64,000 nucleotides of DNA, taken from an uncultured Sphingosinicella sp. (GTDB lineage Bacteria; Pseudomonadota; Alphaproteobacteria; Sphingomonadales; Sphingomonadaceae). Shown here piece after piece: positions 53,925 through 63,196 of the stretch (its first letter is position 1; each line of letters starts with the position of its first letter). The translations under genes and the position numbers were made by a program. Under the pieces are notes generated by a model. That model saw nothing but the letters and a program-made list of their open reading frames with translations, had not been told where the DNA came from and did not search any database. The stretch covers positions 1 to 64,000 of the forward strand of contig NZ_CADCWD010000052.1 of NCBI RefSeq assembly GCF_902806315.1. Direction: 5' to 3'.

Positions 53925-56414
53925 ATGTGGGGCAATTACCTGACCGTGGCGCTAAGGGCGCTGACGAAGAGCCGGACCTATGCGTTCATCAACATCTTCG
54001 GCCTGGCGATCGGGCTCGCCGCATGCCTGATGATCCTGCTCTACGTCCGCTACGAGACGAGCTACGATAGCTGGCTGCCCGACGCCGAGCGTATCTACCA
54101 GGTCCAGGCGATCCCCACGAGCGAGGACATTGCCGAGCGTGTGCCGCAGCAGGGAGCCCACGGCGTTGTCGCGGAATCCCTCGCCCGCGCATTTCCGGAG
54201 GTCGAGGCGGCGACCCGCGCCGAGGGCCAGGCGATGAACATCATGCAGAAAGGCGAAGCCGTTTCCCTGGAGATGCTCGCCGCAGAGGATAATTTCTTCC
54301 GGATCCTGCAGCTTCCCTTCATTCGAGGCGACGGTAGCCGCGCCCTCGCTGACATGAACAGCACCGCCATCAGCCGGTCTCAGGCCATGACGCTCTTCGG
54401 CAGCGTCGACGTCGTGGGCCGCACGATCGACGGCAGTGTCCGGGGCGAGCCTTACAGCCTTCGCGTGAGCGGCGTGTTCGAAGACCTTCCGCGCAACAGC
54501 CACATGTTCTTCTCGATGGTCCGGCGGATTACCGGCGAGGAAAAGGAGCAGTGCGGCTGGACCTGCATCAACGGCAATGTCTATCTGAAGCTGAGGCCCG
54601 GGGTCGACGCGGACTCGATCAATGCGCGCCTCCCGCAATGGGAGCGCCGCGACATCCCGGCGCGCAACGTCGCCGGGCAGCGGGTGAGCGAGGGCGACCT
54701 CTTCGACTGGCGTCTCGTCAATGTCCGGGACGTGCACCTGAGCGGTGCCGAAGGCGCGGAGGAGCGGCCGGGCAACGACCGCCGCACCGTCATGACCTTC
54801 AGCATAATCGCCATCCTGATCCTGTCGATGGCCTCGATCAACTTCATCAACCTCGCCACCGCCCGCGCGGGACAGCGCGCGCGCGAAGTGGCGCTGCGCA
54901 AGGTGCTCGGCGCCCGGCGGGGGCAGCTCGTCACGCAGTTCCTCGGCGAATCCATGCTGATCACAGGGGTCGCCCTCCTGATCGCTCTGGCGCTCGTCGA
55001 GCTCAGCCTTCCCTACATGTCGTCGGTGCTCAACGCCGAGTTGAACGTCACCTATGTCGGAGAAGGCGGGATCGTGCCGATCGTGCTGCTGCTGTGGCTC
55101 TCCGTCGGCGTTGCGGGCGGCCTCTACCCGGCCTTTTATCTCTCCCGCTACCAGCCCGGCGAAGTGCTGAAGGCCAACAAGTCCTCGGCGGAACCGCGAG
55201 GCACCGGCCGCCTCAGGGGCATATTGGTGGTCACCCAGTTCGCTGTGTCGATCGGGCTCATCATTTGCACGATGATCGTCTACGCCCAGACGCTCTTTAC
55301 GCAGCAGACCGATCTCGGCTTCCGCCGCGACGGCCTGATCCAGGTCTCCGGCCTCAATCGCGCGCAGGTCATCCCCGCCCGCGAACAGCTGATGCGTCGC
55401 GTGGCCGCGCTCGACGGGGTGGAGGGCGTCACCGCGGGAGGCATCTGGGTCGCGAGCGGGCAGACGCTCAACACGGACGTGCAGATCCCGGGGCGCTCCT
55501 CGCTCCCGCTCATCGGCTTTTACAGCGTGGAACCCAAGTTCTTCGACACGCTCGGCATCCGGCTGCTCGCGGGGCGGGTGCTTTCCCAAAACTTTGCCAA
55601 GGACAATGCCTATACGCCCTACGAGCCTGAAGAGGCCGTTGAGCCTGCACAGCGGGCAATGGTGGAGCGGGGGATCAGCATCGTCGTCAACGAGAATGCC
55701 GCCAGGCGCATGGGCTTTGCGAGCCCGGAGACTGCCGTGGGCAAGACCGTCCGGGTCAACATGTTCGGGGAGGAGCTCGGCATGGCGCCCGCGACGATCG
55801 TGGGCGTGGTGGCGGACAGCCGCTTCCGCTCGCTCCGCGAGGCGGTCGAGCCGACCATCTTCTACGACCGGGGCATCTATTCGCGGATGATTGTCCGCTA
55901 TCGCTCTGCCGATCCGCAAGCTCTCCGCGAGCGGATCCAGCGCGTCTGGCGAGAGATGTTCCCGGACGTGCCCGTCGACGCCGAGTTCGCTGATGCGCAG
56001 CTCGCCGAGCTCTACACGAGCGACGCGGCGCGCGGCCGCACCTTCGCCAGCTTCACGCTGCTGGCAGTGGTGATCGCCTGCCTCGGCCTGTTCGGCCTCG
56101 CCGCCTTCACGGCCGAGCGGCGCACCAAGGAGATCGGCATCCGCAAGGTATTCGGCGCAGGCGTGCGCGACATCGTTCAGCTGCTCGCCTGGCAGTTTTC
56201 CAAGCCGGTGATCGTCGCCAACCTGATCGCCTGGCCGGTCGCCTGGTGGGTGATGCGCGACTGGCTGAACGGGTTCGACGCTCGCATCGCGCTGACGCCG
56301 GGGCCGTTCCTGCTCGCCGGCTTCATGGCCCTCGTGATCGCGATCGGGACCATTGTCGGCCATGCCGTGAAGGTCGCCCGAACGAACCCCATCCACGCGC
56401 TGCGTTACGAATAA
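53925..56414 (+). CDS. FtsX/MacB-like double-domain ABC permease, copy 4
   Basis: This 829-residue copy closes the operon, 15 bp after copy 3 with GGGAGGAA upstream. It retains the double architecture and the first coupling motif ALRKVLGARRGQL; the second reads GIRKVFGAGVRDIVQLL, a slight variant. A Cys pair lies in the first periplasmic domain (EEKEQCGWTCINGN) at the place where copy 2 has one. All four copies end with NPI-ALRYE. No further export gene follows, and no outer-membrane channel is encoded here. Confidence 0.92.
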   Translation: MWGNYLTVALRALTKSRTYAFINIFGLAIGLAACLMILLYVRYETSYDSWLPDAERIYQVQAIPTSEDIAERVPQQGAHGVVAESLARAFPEVEAATRAEGQAMNIMQKGEAVSLEMLAAEDNFFRILQLPFIRGDGSRALADMNSTAISRSQAMTLFGSVDVVGRTIDGSVRGEPYSLRVSGVFEDLPRNSHMFFSMVRRITGEEKEQCGWTCINGNVYLKLRPGVDADSINARLPQWERRDIPARNVAGQRVSEGDLFDWRLVNVRDVHLSGAEGAEERPGNDRRTVMTFSIIAILILSMASINFINLATARAGQRAREVALRKVLGARRGQLVTQFLGESMLITGVALLIALALVELSLPYMSSVLNAELNVTYVGEGGIVPIVLLLWLSVGVAGGLYPAFYLSRYQPGEVLKANKSSAEPRGTGRLRGILVVTQFAVSIGLIICTMIVYAQTLFTQQTDLGFRRDGLIQVSGLNRAQVIPAREQLMRRVAALDGVEGVTAGGIWVASGQTLNTDVQIPGRSSLPLIGFYSVEPKFFDTLGIRLLAGRVLSQNFAKDNAYTPYEPEEAVEPAQRAMVERGISIVVNENAARRMGFASPETAVGKTVRVNMFGEELGMAPATIVGVVADSRFRSLREAVEPTIFYDRGIYSRMIVRYRSADPQALRERIQRVWREMFPDVPVDAEFADAQLAELYTSDAARGRTFASFTLLAVVIACLGLFGLAAFTAERRTKEIGIRKVFGAGVRDIVQLLAWQFSKPVIVANLIAWPVAWWVMRDWLNGFDARIALTPGPFLLAGFMALVIAIGTIVGHAVKVARTNPIHALRYE

Positions 56415-56511
56415 GGACGGTCCGCTCGCCTCGCGAGTGCAACGGCTTCCAAGCTTGCGCGGCGGTGTTTATCATCTTCCGGCTGATGATCAGACGCCCG
56501 GAGACTGCGCT

Positions 56512-57081
56512 TTGAACGACAAAAAGCTGGGGCTCGGCTCGCGTCTGCTGATCGGCGGGATTGCGGGCTTCGTGGCCACTCTTGCGATGACCTCCGCCAT
56601 GGCCCGCGGCCACCGCCGTCTGCCGGAGGAGGAACGCTATCCGCTGACGCCGCGCGAGATCGTGGATTCCACCGCCGAGCAGATGGGTGTCAGTCTGGAG
56701 AACGAGGCCGCCAAGGACGCGACGATCGCCGCGCATTTCGCCTATGGCGCGGCCTGCGGCGCGTTAATCGCGGCGGCCAACCCGCGGATAGGTGAAACCA
56801 AGGGCGCGGCTGCGGGGGTCGGCGTCTGGCTGGCAAGTTATCTTGGATGGATACCAGGCGTCGGCATCCTCAGGCCCGCCACCGAGCACCCGCTCCGCCG
56901 CAACCTGCTGATGATCGGATCGCATTTGGTGTGGGGCGCCACAACGGCCCGCGCGATGCGCGAACTGACGCTCGCGAGGGAAACGATGATCGAAGCGGGG
57001 CCGGACAAGGATGCCTCGGCCAGCCCGGATTCAAACACGCCTGCTGAACCAGGGCCGTCACCCCGGGCCATGAGGAAGTAA
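56512..57081 (+). CDS. Membrane protein of unknown function (possibly YagU/DUF1440-like)
   Basis: This 189-residue protein has a TTG start with GGAG upstream; the track's ATG at 56437 gives an implausible N-terminus. Hydrophobic segments are LLIGGIAGFVATLAMTSAM, HFAYGAACGALIAAA, the AAAGVGVWLASYLGWIPGVGI region and a helix near LLMIGSHLVWGATTA. The ERYPLTPREIVDSTAEQMG segment recalls YagU/DUF1440 proteins, but this match is tentative. The C-terminus is a polar Pro/Ser tail. It is transcribed in the same direction as the exporter operon, 97 bp after it. Confidence 0.6.
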   Translation: MNDKKLGLGSRLLIGGIAGFVATLAMTSAMARGHRRLPEEERYPLTPREIVDSTAEQMGVSLENEAAKDATIAAHFAYGAACGALIAAANPRIGETKGAAAGVGVWLASYLGWIPGVGILRPATEHPLRRNLLMIGSHLVWGATTARAMRELTLARETMIEAGPDKDASASPDSNTPAEPGPSPRAMRK

Positions 57082-57119
57082 GCAGTCCGGTTCCTTTGAA
57101 CCATTCGAGGCAGTCGCCT

Positions 57120-57413
57120 TTAATCGACGTGCTTCACCGCCGGAGGATCGCTGGCGGGAAAGCTCTCGTCCGACGCTTCGTCGACCTTGCCCCATTCGCT
57201 CGGCGGGTCGCGCATTGCCGAGGGGCCGGCCGGCCGGACATTGCCGCTATTGCCCACAGCGCCATGAGCCCCGCCACGGCTCAGCGCAGGCGCATAGGGA
57301 TCGTCGTCATCGCTCGTCGTCAGCCGCTTCGTGACATAATAACCGAGCGCCGCCGCGCAGGCCGCGCCGATGCCCGTCAACAGGGCAGTGTTCCGGTTCC
57401 ATTCGGGCATCAT
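57120..57413 (-). CDS. Small membrane-anchored protein with a DEASDESFPASDPPA tail
   Basis: This 97-residue protein has one N-terminal hydrophobic helix (TALLTGIGAACAAALGYYVT), an Asp-rich linker and the C-terminal motif VDEASDESFPASDPPAV, which recurs in many small alphaproteobacterial and sphingomonad proteins of unknown role. Its ATG overlaps the hemerythrin stop (ATGA), so the two are translated together. The pairing suggests a stress function. Confidence 0.8.
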   Translation of the reverse strand: MMPEWNRNTALLTGIGAACAAALGYYVTKRLTTSDDDDPYAPALSRGGAHGAVGNSGNVRPAGPSAMRDPPSEWGKVDEASDESFPASDPPAVKHVD

Positions 57414-57913
57414 TGCGTCTCCAGCGTATTGGTCTTGGCGGGCGGCAGGCCTTTGCTGTCCGCCTGCTTCATCAGCTCGGCTTTACGCGCAGCGATCTGG
57501 TCGCCGAGCGCCTGAAGGTCGACGTCCGCCTTGCGCGCCTGCGCGAAGAGGCTGCCCCACTCCTTTTCCTCTTCCTTGACGTGATGCTCGATCTGCTCCT
57601 GCAGGACCTTGACCTTGGCTTCGAAGAAGTCCGCTTCAGCGCCCCCGGCTTCGATGTCATTGATCAGCAGCTTGGCGCCGTCATGCTCGACCATCGCCTC
57701 GTCGAGATCGGCATCGTCGATCTTGCCGCGAAGCGCGGGATAGAGGATCTCCTCTTCCAGCATCGCGTGGACCTTGAGTTCGGTGCAGATGCGGCGGGCG
57801 ATCTGCTCCTTGTCGCCCTCTTCCGCCTTCTGGAACTGCTTGAAGAAAGTCTCGACGGTGCGGTGATCCTCCGAGAGCAGCTTCACTGCGTCTTGTTTTC
57901 CGCTACCAAGCAT
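57410..57913 (-). CDS. Hemerythrin domain-containing protein
   Basis: This 167-residue protein is a four-helix HHE protein expected to bind a di-iron centre. Candidate ligands are His in LLSEDHRTVETFF, His/Glu in KVHAMLEEEILYPAL, His in AMVEHDGAKLL and His in EQIEHHVKEEEKE. Such proteins are linked to oxygen, nitric oxide or redox stress in Alphaproteobacteria. A possible EcfG promoter lies upstream. It forms an operon with the small membrane protein downstream. Confidence 0.9.
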   Translation of the reverse strand: MLGSGKQDAVKLLSEDHRTVETFFKQFQKAEEGDKEQIARRICTELKVHAMLEEEILYPALRGKIDDADLDEAMVEHDGAKLLINDIEAGGAEADFFEAKVKVLQEQIEHHVKEEEKEWGSLFAQARKADVDLQALGDQIAARKAELMKQADSKGLPPAKTNTLETQ

Positions 57914-57940
57914 ATGAATGCCTCCTCATTGCCCAAACGG

Positions 57941-57966
57941 AACATTCAAAGCGAGCAGCCGGTTCC
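57941..57966 (-). promoter_or_regulatory. Candidate EcfG general-stress promoter of the hemerythrin operon
   Basis: On the minus strand GGAAC is followed after 17 bases by TGTT, close to the EcfG pattern GGAAC-N16/17-CGTT, about 28 bases before the hemerythrin ATG. A second GGAAC lies 7 bp further upstream. Confidence 0.4.
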
Positions 57967-57994
57967 GCGTTCCGGATGCCCCTTGGAGCAGCAT

Positions 57995-58495
57995 GTGAAC
58001 GACACTGAGACCCTTTCCCCCGTGCTCCCCAACGAGACGGAAGAAGCGGCGCGGCGGCTGCTGTCCAAGGCGTCCGAACGCGGCCTCATGCTGGCGACGG
58101 CGGAAAGCTGCACCGGCGGCATGCTCGCCTCGCTGCTGACCGACCTCCAAGGCGTGGCGCACAGCTTCGACCGCGGCTTCGTGACCTATTCCTATGAGGC
58201 CAAGAACGAGATGCTGGGCATACCGATGGAAGTGATCGAGCCCAACAGCGCCGTCACGAGGGAGGTGGCCGTGGCGATGGCCGAGGGTGCGCTCGAGCGG
58301 TCGCGCGCCAATGTCGCGCTCGCCATCACCGGTTTTGCCGATGCGGGCGTCGAGCCCGGTCTGGTCCACTTCGCCTGCGCGAGGGCCGGCCGCAAGACCG
58401 CGCATCGCGAGGAGCATTTCGGGGCGATTGGGCGCGGGCGAACGCGGGTCGAGTGCATGCGGGTCGCGGTCGAGATGATGACGGAGATGCTGTGA
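57995..58495 (+). CDS. CinA-domain protein (probable nicotinamide-nucleotide amidase)
   Basis: This 166-residue protein is the stand-alone CinA C-terminal domain (PncC type), which deamidates nicotinamide mononucleotide. The motif LATAESCTGGMLASLLTD is clear, with YSYEAKNEMLGIP and AVTREVAVAMAEGAL. The usual Gly-rich GPGGG segment is altered (ITGFADAGVEPGLVHFA), so activity is not certain. GTG 57995 follows TTGGAG. The stop overlaps the NAD synthase ATG by one base (TGATG), which supports a role in NAD recycling. Confidence 0.82.
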   Translation: MNDTETLSPVLPNETEEAARRLLSKASERGLMLATAESCTGGMLASLLTDLQGVAHSFDRGFVTYSYEAKNEMLGIPMEVIEPNSAVTREVAVAMAEGALERSRANVALAITGFADAGVEPGLVHFACARAGRKTAHREEHFGAIGRGRTRVECMRVAVEMMTEML

Positions 58496-60546
58496 TGGCG
58501 AAGAAAGCGCCTTTCGAGGCGATCCACCGCCACGGCTTCGTTCGCGTCGCCGCCGCGACGCCGATCGCGTCGGCGGGAGATGTGAAGTTCAACGTGAAGG
58601 CGGCGCTCGATCTTGCCCGGCAGGCGGACGAACGGGGGGTCGACCTCGTCGTCTATCCCGAGCTCAACATCTCCTCCTACGCGGTCGACGATCTTCATCT
58701 GCAGGAAGCGTTCCTCGATGCGGTGGAGGATGGCCTGGCCGAGTTCGCGCGCCAGACGGCGGGTCTCGCGCCCGTCTTTTGTGTCGGCGCTCCGCTCCGC
58801 CGCAACGGGCGGCTCTATAATTGCGGCGTCGTCGTGTCGCGCGGCCGCATTGTTGGCGTCGTGCCCAAGAGCTTTCTGCCCAACTACCGCGAATATTACG
58901 AGAAACGCTGGTTCGCCATGGGCTTCGGCCTTAACGGCATGGACATCGCCGTGGCCGGAGAGACCGTGCCGTTCGGCACCGACCTCATCTTCGCCGCAAA
59001 CGACCTCGACGACTTCATCTTCCACGTCGAGATCTGCGAGGATTATTGGGCGCCGCAGCCGCCCTCCACGGTGGGGGCACTCGCGGGCGCGCTGATCCTG
59101 TGCAATCTCAGCGCGTCCAACATCACAATCGGCAAGGCGTCCGAGCGCGCCTTGCTCTGCGCCTCGCAGTCGAACCGCTGCTGCGCCGCTTATGTCTATG
59201 CCGCCTCGGGCCCAGGCGAGAGCACGACAGACCTCGCCTGGGACGGCCAAGGCTCAATCTACGAGCTGGGCGAGCTGCTGGCGGAGTCGAGCCGCTTCGA
59301 GCGCGAGCCCGAACTCGCGGTCGCCGATATCGACGTCCAGCGCCTCCGCCTCGAGCGGATGCGGATGGGCACGTTTAATGACAATGCCATCGCCGCCGGC
59401 CACCCCGAGAAAAAGGCGAGGCGCATCCACTTCGAGCACCAGCCGCACGGCAAGGATGTCGGCTTCGAACGCAAGCTCCGCCGTTTCCCCTATGTGCCAA
59501 ACAGGCTCGAACAGCTCGACCAGGATTGTTACGAGGCGTTCAACATCCAGGTGCAGGGCCTCGCCCGCCGCTTCCAGGCCACGTCGGGGAAGCACCTCGT
59601 CATCGGCGTCTCGGGCGGGCTCGACTCCACCCATGCGCTGATCGTCGCTGCCAAGGTGTGCGATTATCTGGGCCTGCCGCGCTCCACGATCCTGGGTTTC
59701 ACCATGCCCGGCTTCGCCACGGGCGAGACGACCAAATCGAACGCCTGGGCGCTCATGAAATCCCTCGGCATCGTCGGCGAAGAGATCGACATCAAGCCGG
59801 CCGCGCGGCAGATGCTGGGCGACATGGGCCACCCCTTCTCCAGGGGCGAACCGGTCTACGACATCACCTTCGAGAACGTGCAGGCGGGTCTGCGCACCGA
59901 CTACCTCTTCCGCCTCGCCAACCAGCGCAGCGGCTTTGTCGTCGGCACCGGGGACCTGTCCGAACTCGCGCTCGGCTGGTGCACCTACGGCGTTGGCGAC
60001 CAGATGAGCCACTATGGCGTCAATGCCGGGGTGCCCAAGACTTTGATCCAGTATCTCATCCGCTGGTGCGTCAAATCGAACCAATTTGACGAAGAGACCG
60101 ACCGCATCCTCAATGCCATCCTCGAGACCAAGATATCGCCAGAGCTGGTTCCGGCGGACGAAGCGGGAATGCAGAGCACCGAAGACCGCATCGGCCCATA
60201 CGAACTTCACGACTTCTTCCTGTTCCATATCCTCAGGAGCGGGCAGCCGCCGTCCAAGGTCGCCTTCCTCGCCTGGCAGGCGTGGCACGACCGCGCGCAA
60301 GGGCTTTGGCCGTTCGATTATCCCGAAGCGCTGCAGCGCGAATATGACCTTGCGACCATCAAGAAGTGGCTGCGGGAATTCCTGTGGCGGTTTTTCCAGA
60401 CCAGCCAGTTCAAGCGCTCGGCGCTGCCCAATTCGCCAAAAGTGTCGATGGGCGGCTCGCTCAGCCCACGCGGCGACTGGCGGGCGCCTTCCGACGGCGT
60501 CGCCGGGCCGTGGCTGGATGAACTGGAAGAAGGCCTCGGAAGCTGA
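58495..60546 (+). CDS. nadE: Glutamine-dependent NAD(+) synthase
   Basis: This 683-residue enzyme amidates nicotinic acid adenine dinucleotide to NAD. The N-terminal nitrilase-type glutaminase has Glu56 ([11 protein letters not shown]), Lys in [15 protein letters not shown] and Cys in [11 protein letters not shown]. The C-terminal synthetase has the P-loop [16 protein letters not shown] and [17 protein letters not shown]. The two-domain length matches the long bacterial form. ATG 58495 overlaps the upstream amidase stop. The two genes together cover NMN deamidation and the final NAD step. Confidence 0.95.
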   Translation: MAKKAPFEAIHRHGFVRVAAATPIASAGDVKFNVKAALDLARQADERGVDLVVYPELNISSYAVDDLHLQEAFLDAVEDGLAEFARQTAGLAPVFCVGAPLRRNGRLYNCGVVVSRGRIVGVVPKSFLPNYREYYEKRWFAMGFGLNGMDIAVAGETVPFGTDLIFAANDLDDFIFHVEICEDYWAPQPPSTVGALAGALILCNLSASNITIGKASERALLCASQSNRCCAAYVYAASGPGESTTDLAWDGQGSIYELGELLAESSRFEREPELAVADIDVQRLRLERMRMGTFNDNAIAAGHPEKKARRIHFEHQPHGKDVGFERKLRRFPYVPNRLEQLDQDCYEAFNIQVQGLARRFQATSGKHLVIGVSGGLDSTHALIVAAKVCDYLGLPRSTILGFTMPGFATGETTKSNAWALMKSLGIVGEEIDIKPAARQMLGDMGHPFSRGEPVYDITFENVQAGLRTDYLFRLANQRSGFVVGTGDLSELALGWCTYGVGDQMSHYGVNAGVPKTLIQYLIRWCVKSNQFDEETDRILNAILETKISPELVPADEAGMQSTEDRIGPYELHDFFLFHILRSGQPPSKVAFLAWQAWHDRAQGLWPFDYPEALQREYDLATIKKWLREFLWRFFQTSQFKRSALPNSPKVSMGGSLSPRGDWRAPSDGVAGPWLDELEEGLGS

Positions 60547-60745
60547 GTCGGATGAGCAGAAACGAACTCTGCTGCGGCGCAGCATCGGTTCTGCTGCACA
60601 TGCGAGACAAATTCTTTCGGCCCGGTTTTCCGCGCGATTCAGCCCATAACTAATTTGGATCAGGAGAGTAGAAGTAGCTGCTCGGGAACTCGTTACGCCT
60701 GTCGTCGTTGTTTCGTCGTTCCTTTTTGCATCTTAGAGGCTTCCA

Positions 60746-63118
60746 TTGATCACATTTTCCTCCGCCTCTTCGTTGGGGCCCAAGAACCCTGCGACAAAGC
60801 CTGCGACTGACCAGACGCTGATTTGCTTTTCGCACCTGCGGTGGAATTTCGTCTTTCAGCGGCCGCAGCATCTGATGGGCCGCTTCGCGAAGGAACGACG
60901 GGTCGTCTATTGGGAGGAGCCGGAGAACGCGCTTCCGGATTTCGAACCGTCTCTTGGCGTGCGTGAATGCGCCGAAACGGGGGTCATGGTTGTCACCCCT
61001 TCTCTGCCCGAGAGCCTCAGCGAGGACGAGAAGCAGAGCGCGCTGAAGGCGCTGCTCAACGACTTCCTCGCCAATGAGGAAAAGTCGATTATCCGCTGGT
61101 ACTATACGCCGATGATGCTGCCCTTTTCGCGGCACATCAACGCGGTCTGCACCGTCTATGACTGCATGGACGAGCTTGCGAACTTCCGTTTCGCGCCGAA
61201 GGAGCTCCTGGAGCTGGAGCGCGAGCTGCTCGCCTCGTCCGACGTCGTCTTCACCGGCGGCTACAGCCTTTATGAGGCGAAGAAGGGCCGTCACCCCAAC
61301 GTCCACCCGTTCCCGTCAAGCGTCGATCGTGGGCACTTCGCAAAGGCTCGGGCCGAGCTCGATGCGCCGGCCGACCAGGCGGGGATTCCGGGGCCGCGCT
61401 TCGGCTTCTACGGGGTCATCGACGAGCGCATGGACCTGGAGATGATCGCGGCGGTCGCCGACGCTCATCCGGAATGGTCGATCGTGATGGCGGGGCCCGT
61501 CGTCAAGATCGATCCCGCCGAGCTGCCGCAGCGCAGCAACATCCACTATGTCGGCAACAAGAAATATGAGGAGCTGCCGCTCTATCTTGGCGGCTGGGAC
61601 GTCGCGTTGATGCCGTTCGCGATCAACGAGTCCACCAAGTTCATCTCGCCCACCAAGACGCCCGAATATCTGGCGGGCGGCCGCCCTGTCGTGTCGACGC
61701 CGATCAAGGACGTCGTTCGTCATTATGGCGACCTTGAAGCGGTCTATATCGCGGATGGGGCCGACGCGTTCATCGCCGCTTGCGAGAAGGCGCTTGCCCT
61801 CTCACAAGGCAATGACGAATGGCTGGGCGCGGTCGACGCCAAGCTCGCTAACATCAGCTGGGATACAACTTATGCACGTATGGCAGGCCTTGTCCGCGAA
61901 GCAGTCGCGGCTCCGCAGGCGGGTCCGCGCCTCGTGAGCAGCGCCGGCAAGAAGAAATACGACTATCTCGTCGTAGGGGCCGGCTTCGCCGGTTCCGTTC
62001 TCGCCGAGCGGCTCGCCAGCCAGCACAGCGCGCACGTGCTCGTCATTGACAAGCGGCCGCACATTGCGGGCAACGCCTTCGATCATCTCGACGAGGCGGG
62101 CGTGATGATCCACCAGTACGGGCCGCACATCTTCCACACCAATTCGGACGAGATCGTCGACTATCTGTCGCAGTTCACCAAGTGGCGGCAATATGAGCAC
62201 CGCGTGCTCGCCGACGTTCGCGACCAGCTCGTGCCGATCCCGATCAACCGCACGACGCTCAACAAGCTGTTCGAACTTGATCTCAAGACGGACGAGGAAG
62301 CGGCGGACTATCTCGCGTCGCGCGCCGAGCCGGTGGACCAGATCCGCACGTCGGAAGACGTGGTCGTCTCGGCCGTCGGACGGGAACTCTACGAATTGTT
62401 CTTCCAGGGCTATACCCGCAAACAGTGGGGCCTGGATCCCAGCGAGCTCGACAAGTCGGTCACCTCGCGCGTGCCGACCCGCACCAACACGGATGATCGC
62501 TATTTCTCTGACAAGCACAACATCATGCCGGCGGACGGCTACACGGTCATGTTCAACAACATGCTCGATCATCCTCTGATCGACGTGCTGCTCTCGACGG
62601 ATTACCGCGACGTGATGGACGAGATCGACGCCGATCACGTCATCTATACCGGCCCGATCGACGAATATTTCGACTGGCGCTACGGCAAGCTCCCCTATCG
62701 GAGCCTCAAGTTCAAGCATGAGGTGATCGATCAGGAGGTGTTCCAGCCCGTCTCGGTCGTGAACTACCCGCACCCGGACGTGCCCTATACGCGGATCACC
62801 GAGTATAAGTATCTGACCGGCCAGAAGCACAAGAAGACCAGCATCACCTACGAATATCCGTCGGCGGAAGGGGACCCTTATTACCCCATCCCGCGCCCGG
62901 AAAATCAGGAGCTGTTCAAGAAATACGAAGCACTCGCGGACGCGCAGGCCAACGTCACCTTCGTCGGCCGGCTGGCGACCTATCGCTACTACAATATGGA
63001 CCAGGTGGTCGGGCAGGCGCTCGCAGCCTTCCGCAAGCTCGACGCAGCACGGAAGGCTAAGACCGAGGCGACGAAGAGCACGAAGCGGGTGAACGTACGC
63101 ACGCTCGCCGCGGAGTAA
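60746..63118 (+). CDS. Glycosyltransferase fused to UDP-galactopyranose mutase
   Basis: This 790-residue protein has two enzyme halves. Residues about 20-390 resemble a GT4-like glycosyltransferase (CFSHLRWNFVFQRPQHLMGRFA, RFGFYGVIDERMDLEMIAAV, TKFISPTKTPEYLAGGRPVVST). Residues about 402-770 form a complete Glf: FAD motif DYLVVGAGFAGSVLAERLAS, then RPHIAGNAFDHLDEAGVMIHQYGPHIFHT and FFQGYTRKQWGL. Glf converts UDP-galactopyranose to UDP-galactofuranose. The fusion suggests channelling of Galf, or a related sugar, into a glycan. The start is TTG with only a weak ribosome site. About 200 bp without genes precede it. Confidence 0.88.
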   Translation: MITFSSASSLGPKNPATKPATDQTLICFSHLRWNFVFQRPQHLMGRFAKERRVVYWEEPENALPDFEPSLGVRECAETGVMVVTPSLPESLSEDEKQSALKALLNDFLANEEKSIIRWYYTPMMLPFSRHINAVCTVYDCMDELANFRFAPKELLELERELLASSDVVFTGGYSLYEAKKGRHPNVHPFPSSVDRGHFAKARAELDAPADQAGIPGPRFGFYGVIDERMDLEMIAAVADAHPEWSIVMAGPVVKIDPAELPQRSNIHYVGNKKYEELPLYLGGWDVALMPFAINESTKFISPTKTPEYLAGGRPVVSTPIKDVVRHYGDLEAVYIADGADAFIAACEKALALSQGNDEWLGAVDAKLANISWDTTYARMAGLVREAVAAPQAGPRLVSSAGKKKYDYLVVGAGFAGSVLAERLASQHSAHVLVIDKRPHIAGNAFDHLDEAGVMIHQYGPHIFHTNSDEIVDYLSQFTKWRQYEHRVLADVRDQLVPIPINRTTLNKLFELDLKTDEEAADYLASRAEPVDQIRTSEDVVVSAVGRELYELFFQGYTRKQWGLDPSELDKSVTSRVPTRTNTDDRYFSDKHNIMPADGYTVMFNNMLDHPLIDVLLSTDYRDVMDEIDADHVIYTGPIDEYFDWRYGKLPYRSLKFKHEVIDQEVFQPVSVVNYPHPDVPYTRITEYKYLTGQKHKKTSITYEYPSAEGDPYYPIPRPENQELFKKYEALADAQANVTFVGRLATYRYYNMDQVVGQALAAFRKLDAARKAKTEATKSTKRVNVRTLAAE

Positions 63119-63138
63119 GTCCAACCTACGCCCTTCAG

Positions 63139-63177
63139 CCCCTCCCCTTGATGGGGAGGGGTTGGGGTGGGGTGGCG
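63139..63177. repeat. Left inverted repeat of the DUF559 cassette (REP-like hairpin)
   Basis: The palindrome CCCCTCCCC-TTGAT-GGGGAGGGG is followed by TTGGGGTGGGGTGGCG. The whole unit recurs in inverted orientation at 63536-63571, with minor differences. It starts 20 bases after the Glf-fusion stop and may also act as a terminator. Confidence 0.8.
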
Positions 63178-63196
63178 TCCGAGCTTAAGTCTCGGA

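Noticed and set aside
53952-56396. 814-residue minus-strand ORF opposite permease copy 4
   Set aside because: It is an antisense shadow of a well-supported permease. The composition (Arg/Asp/His-rich, no domains) is typical of GC-rich antisense frames.
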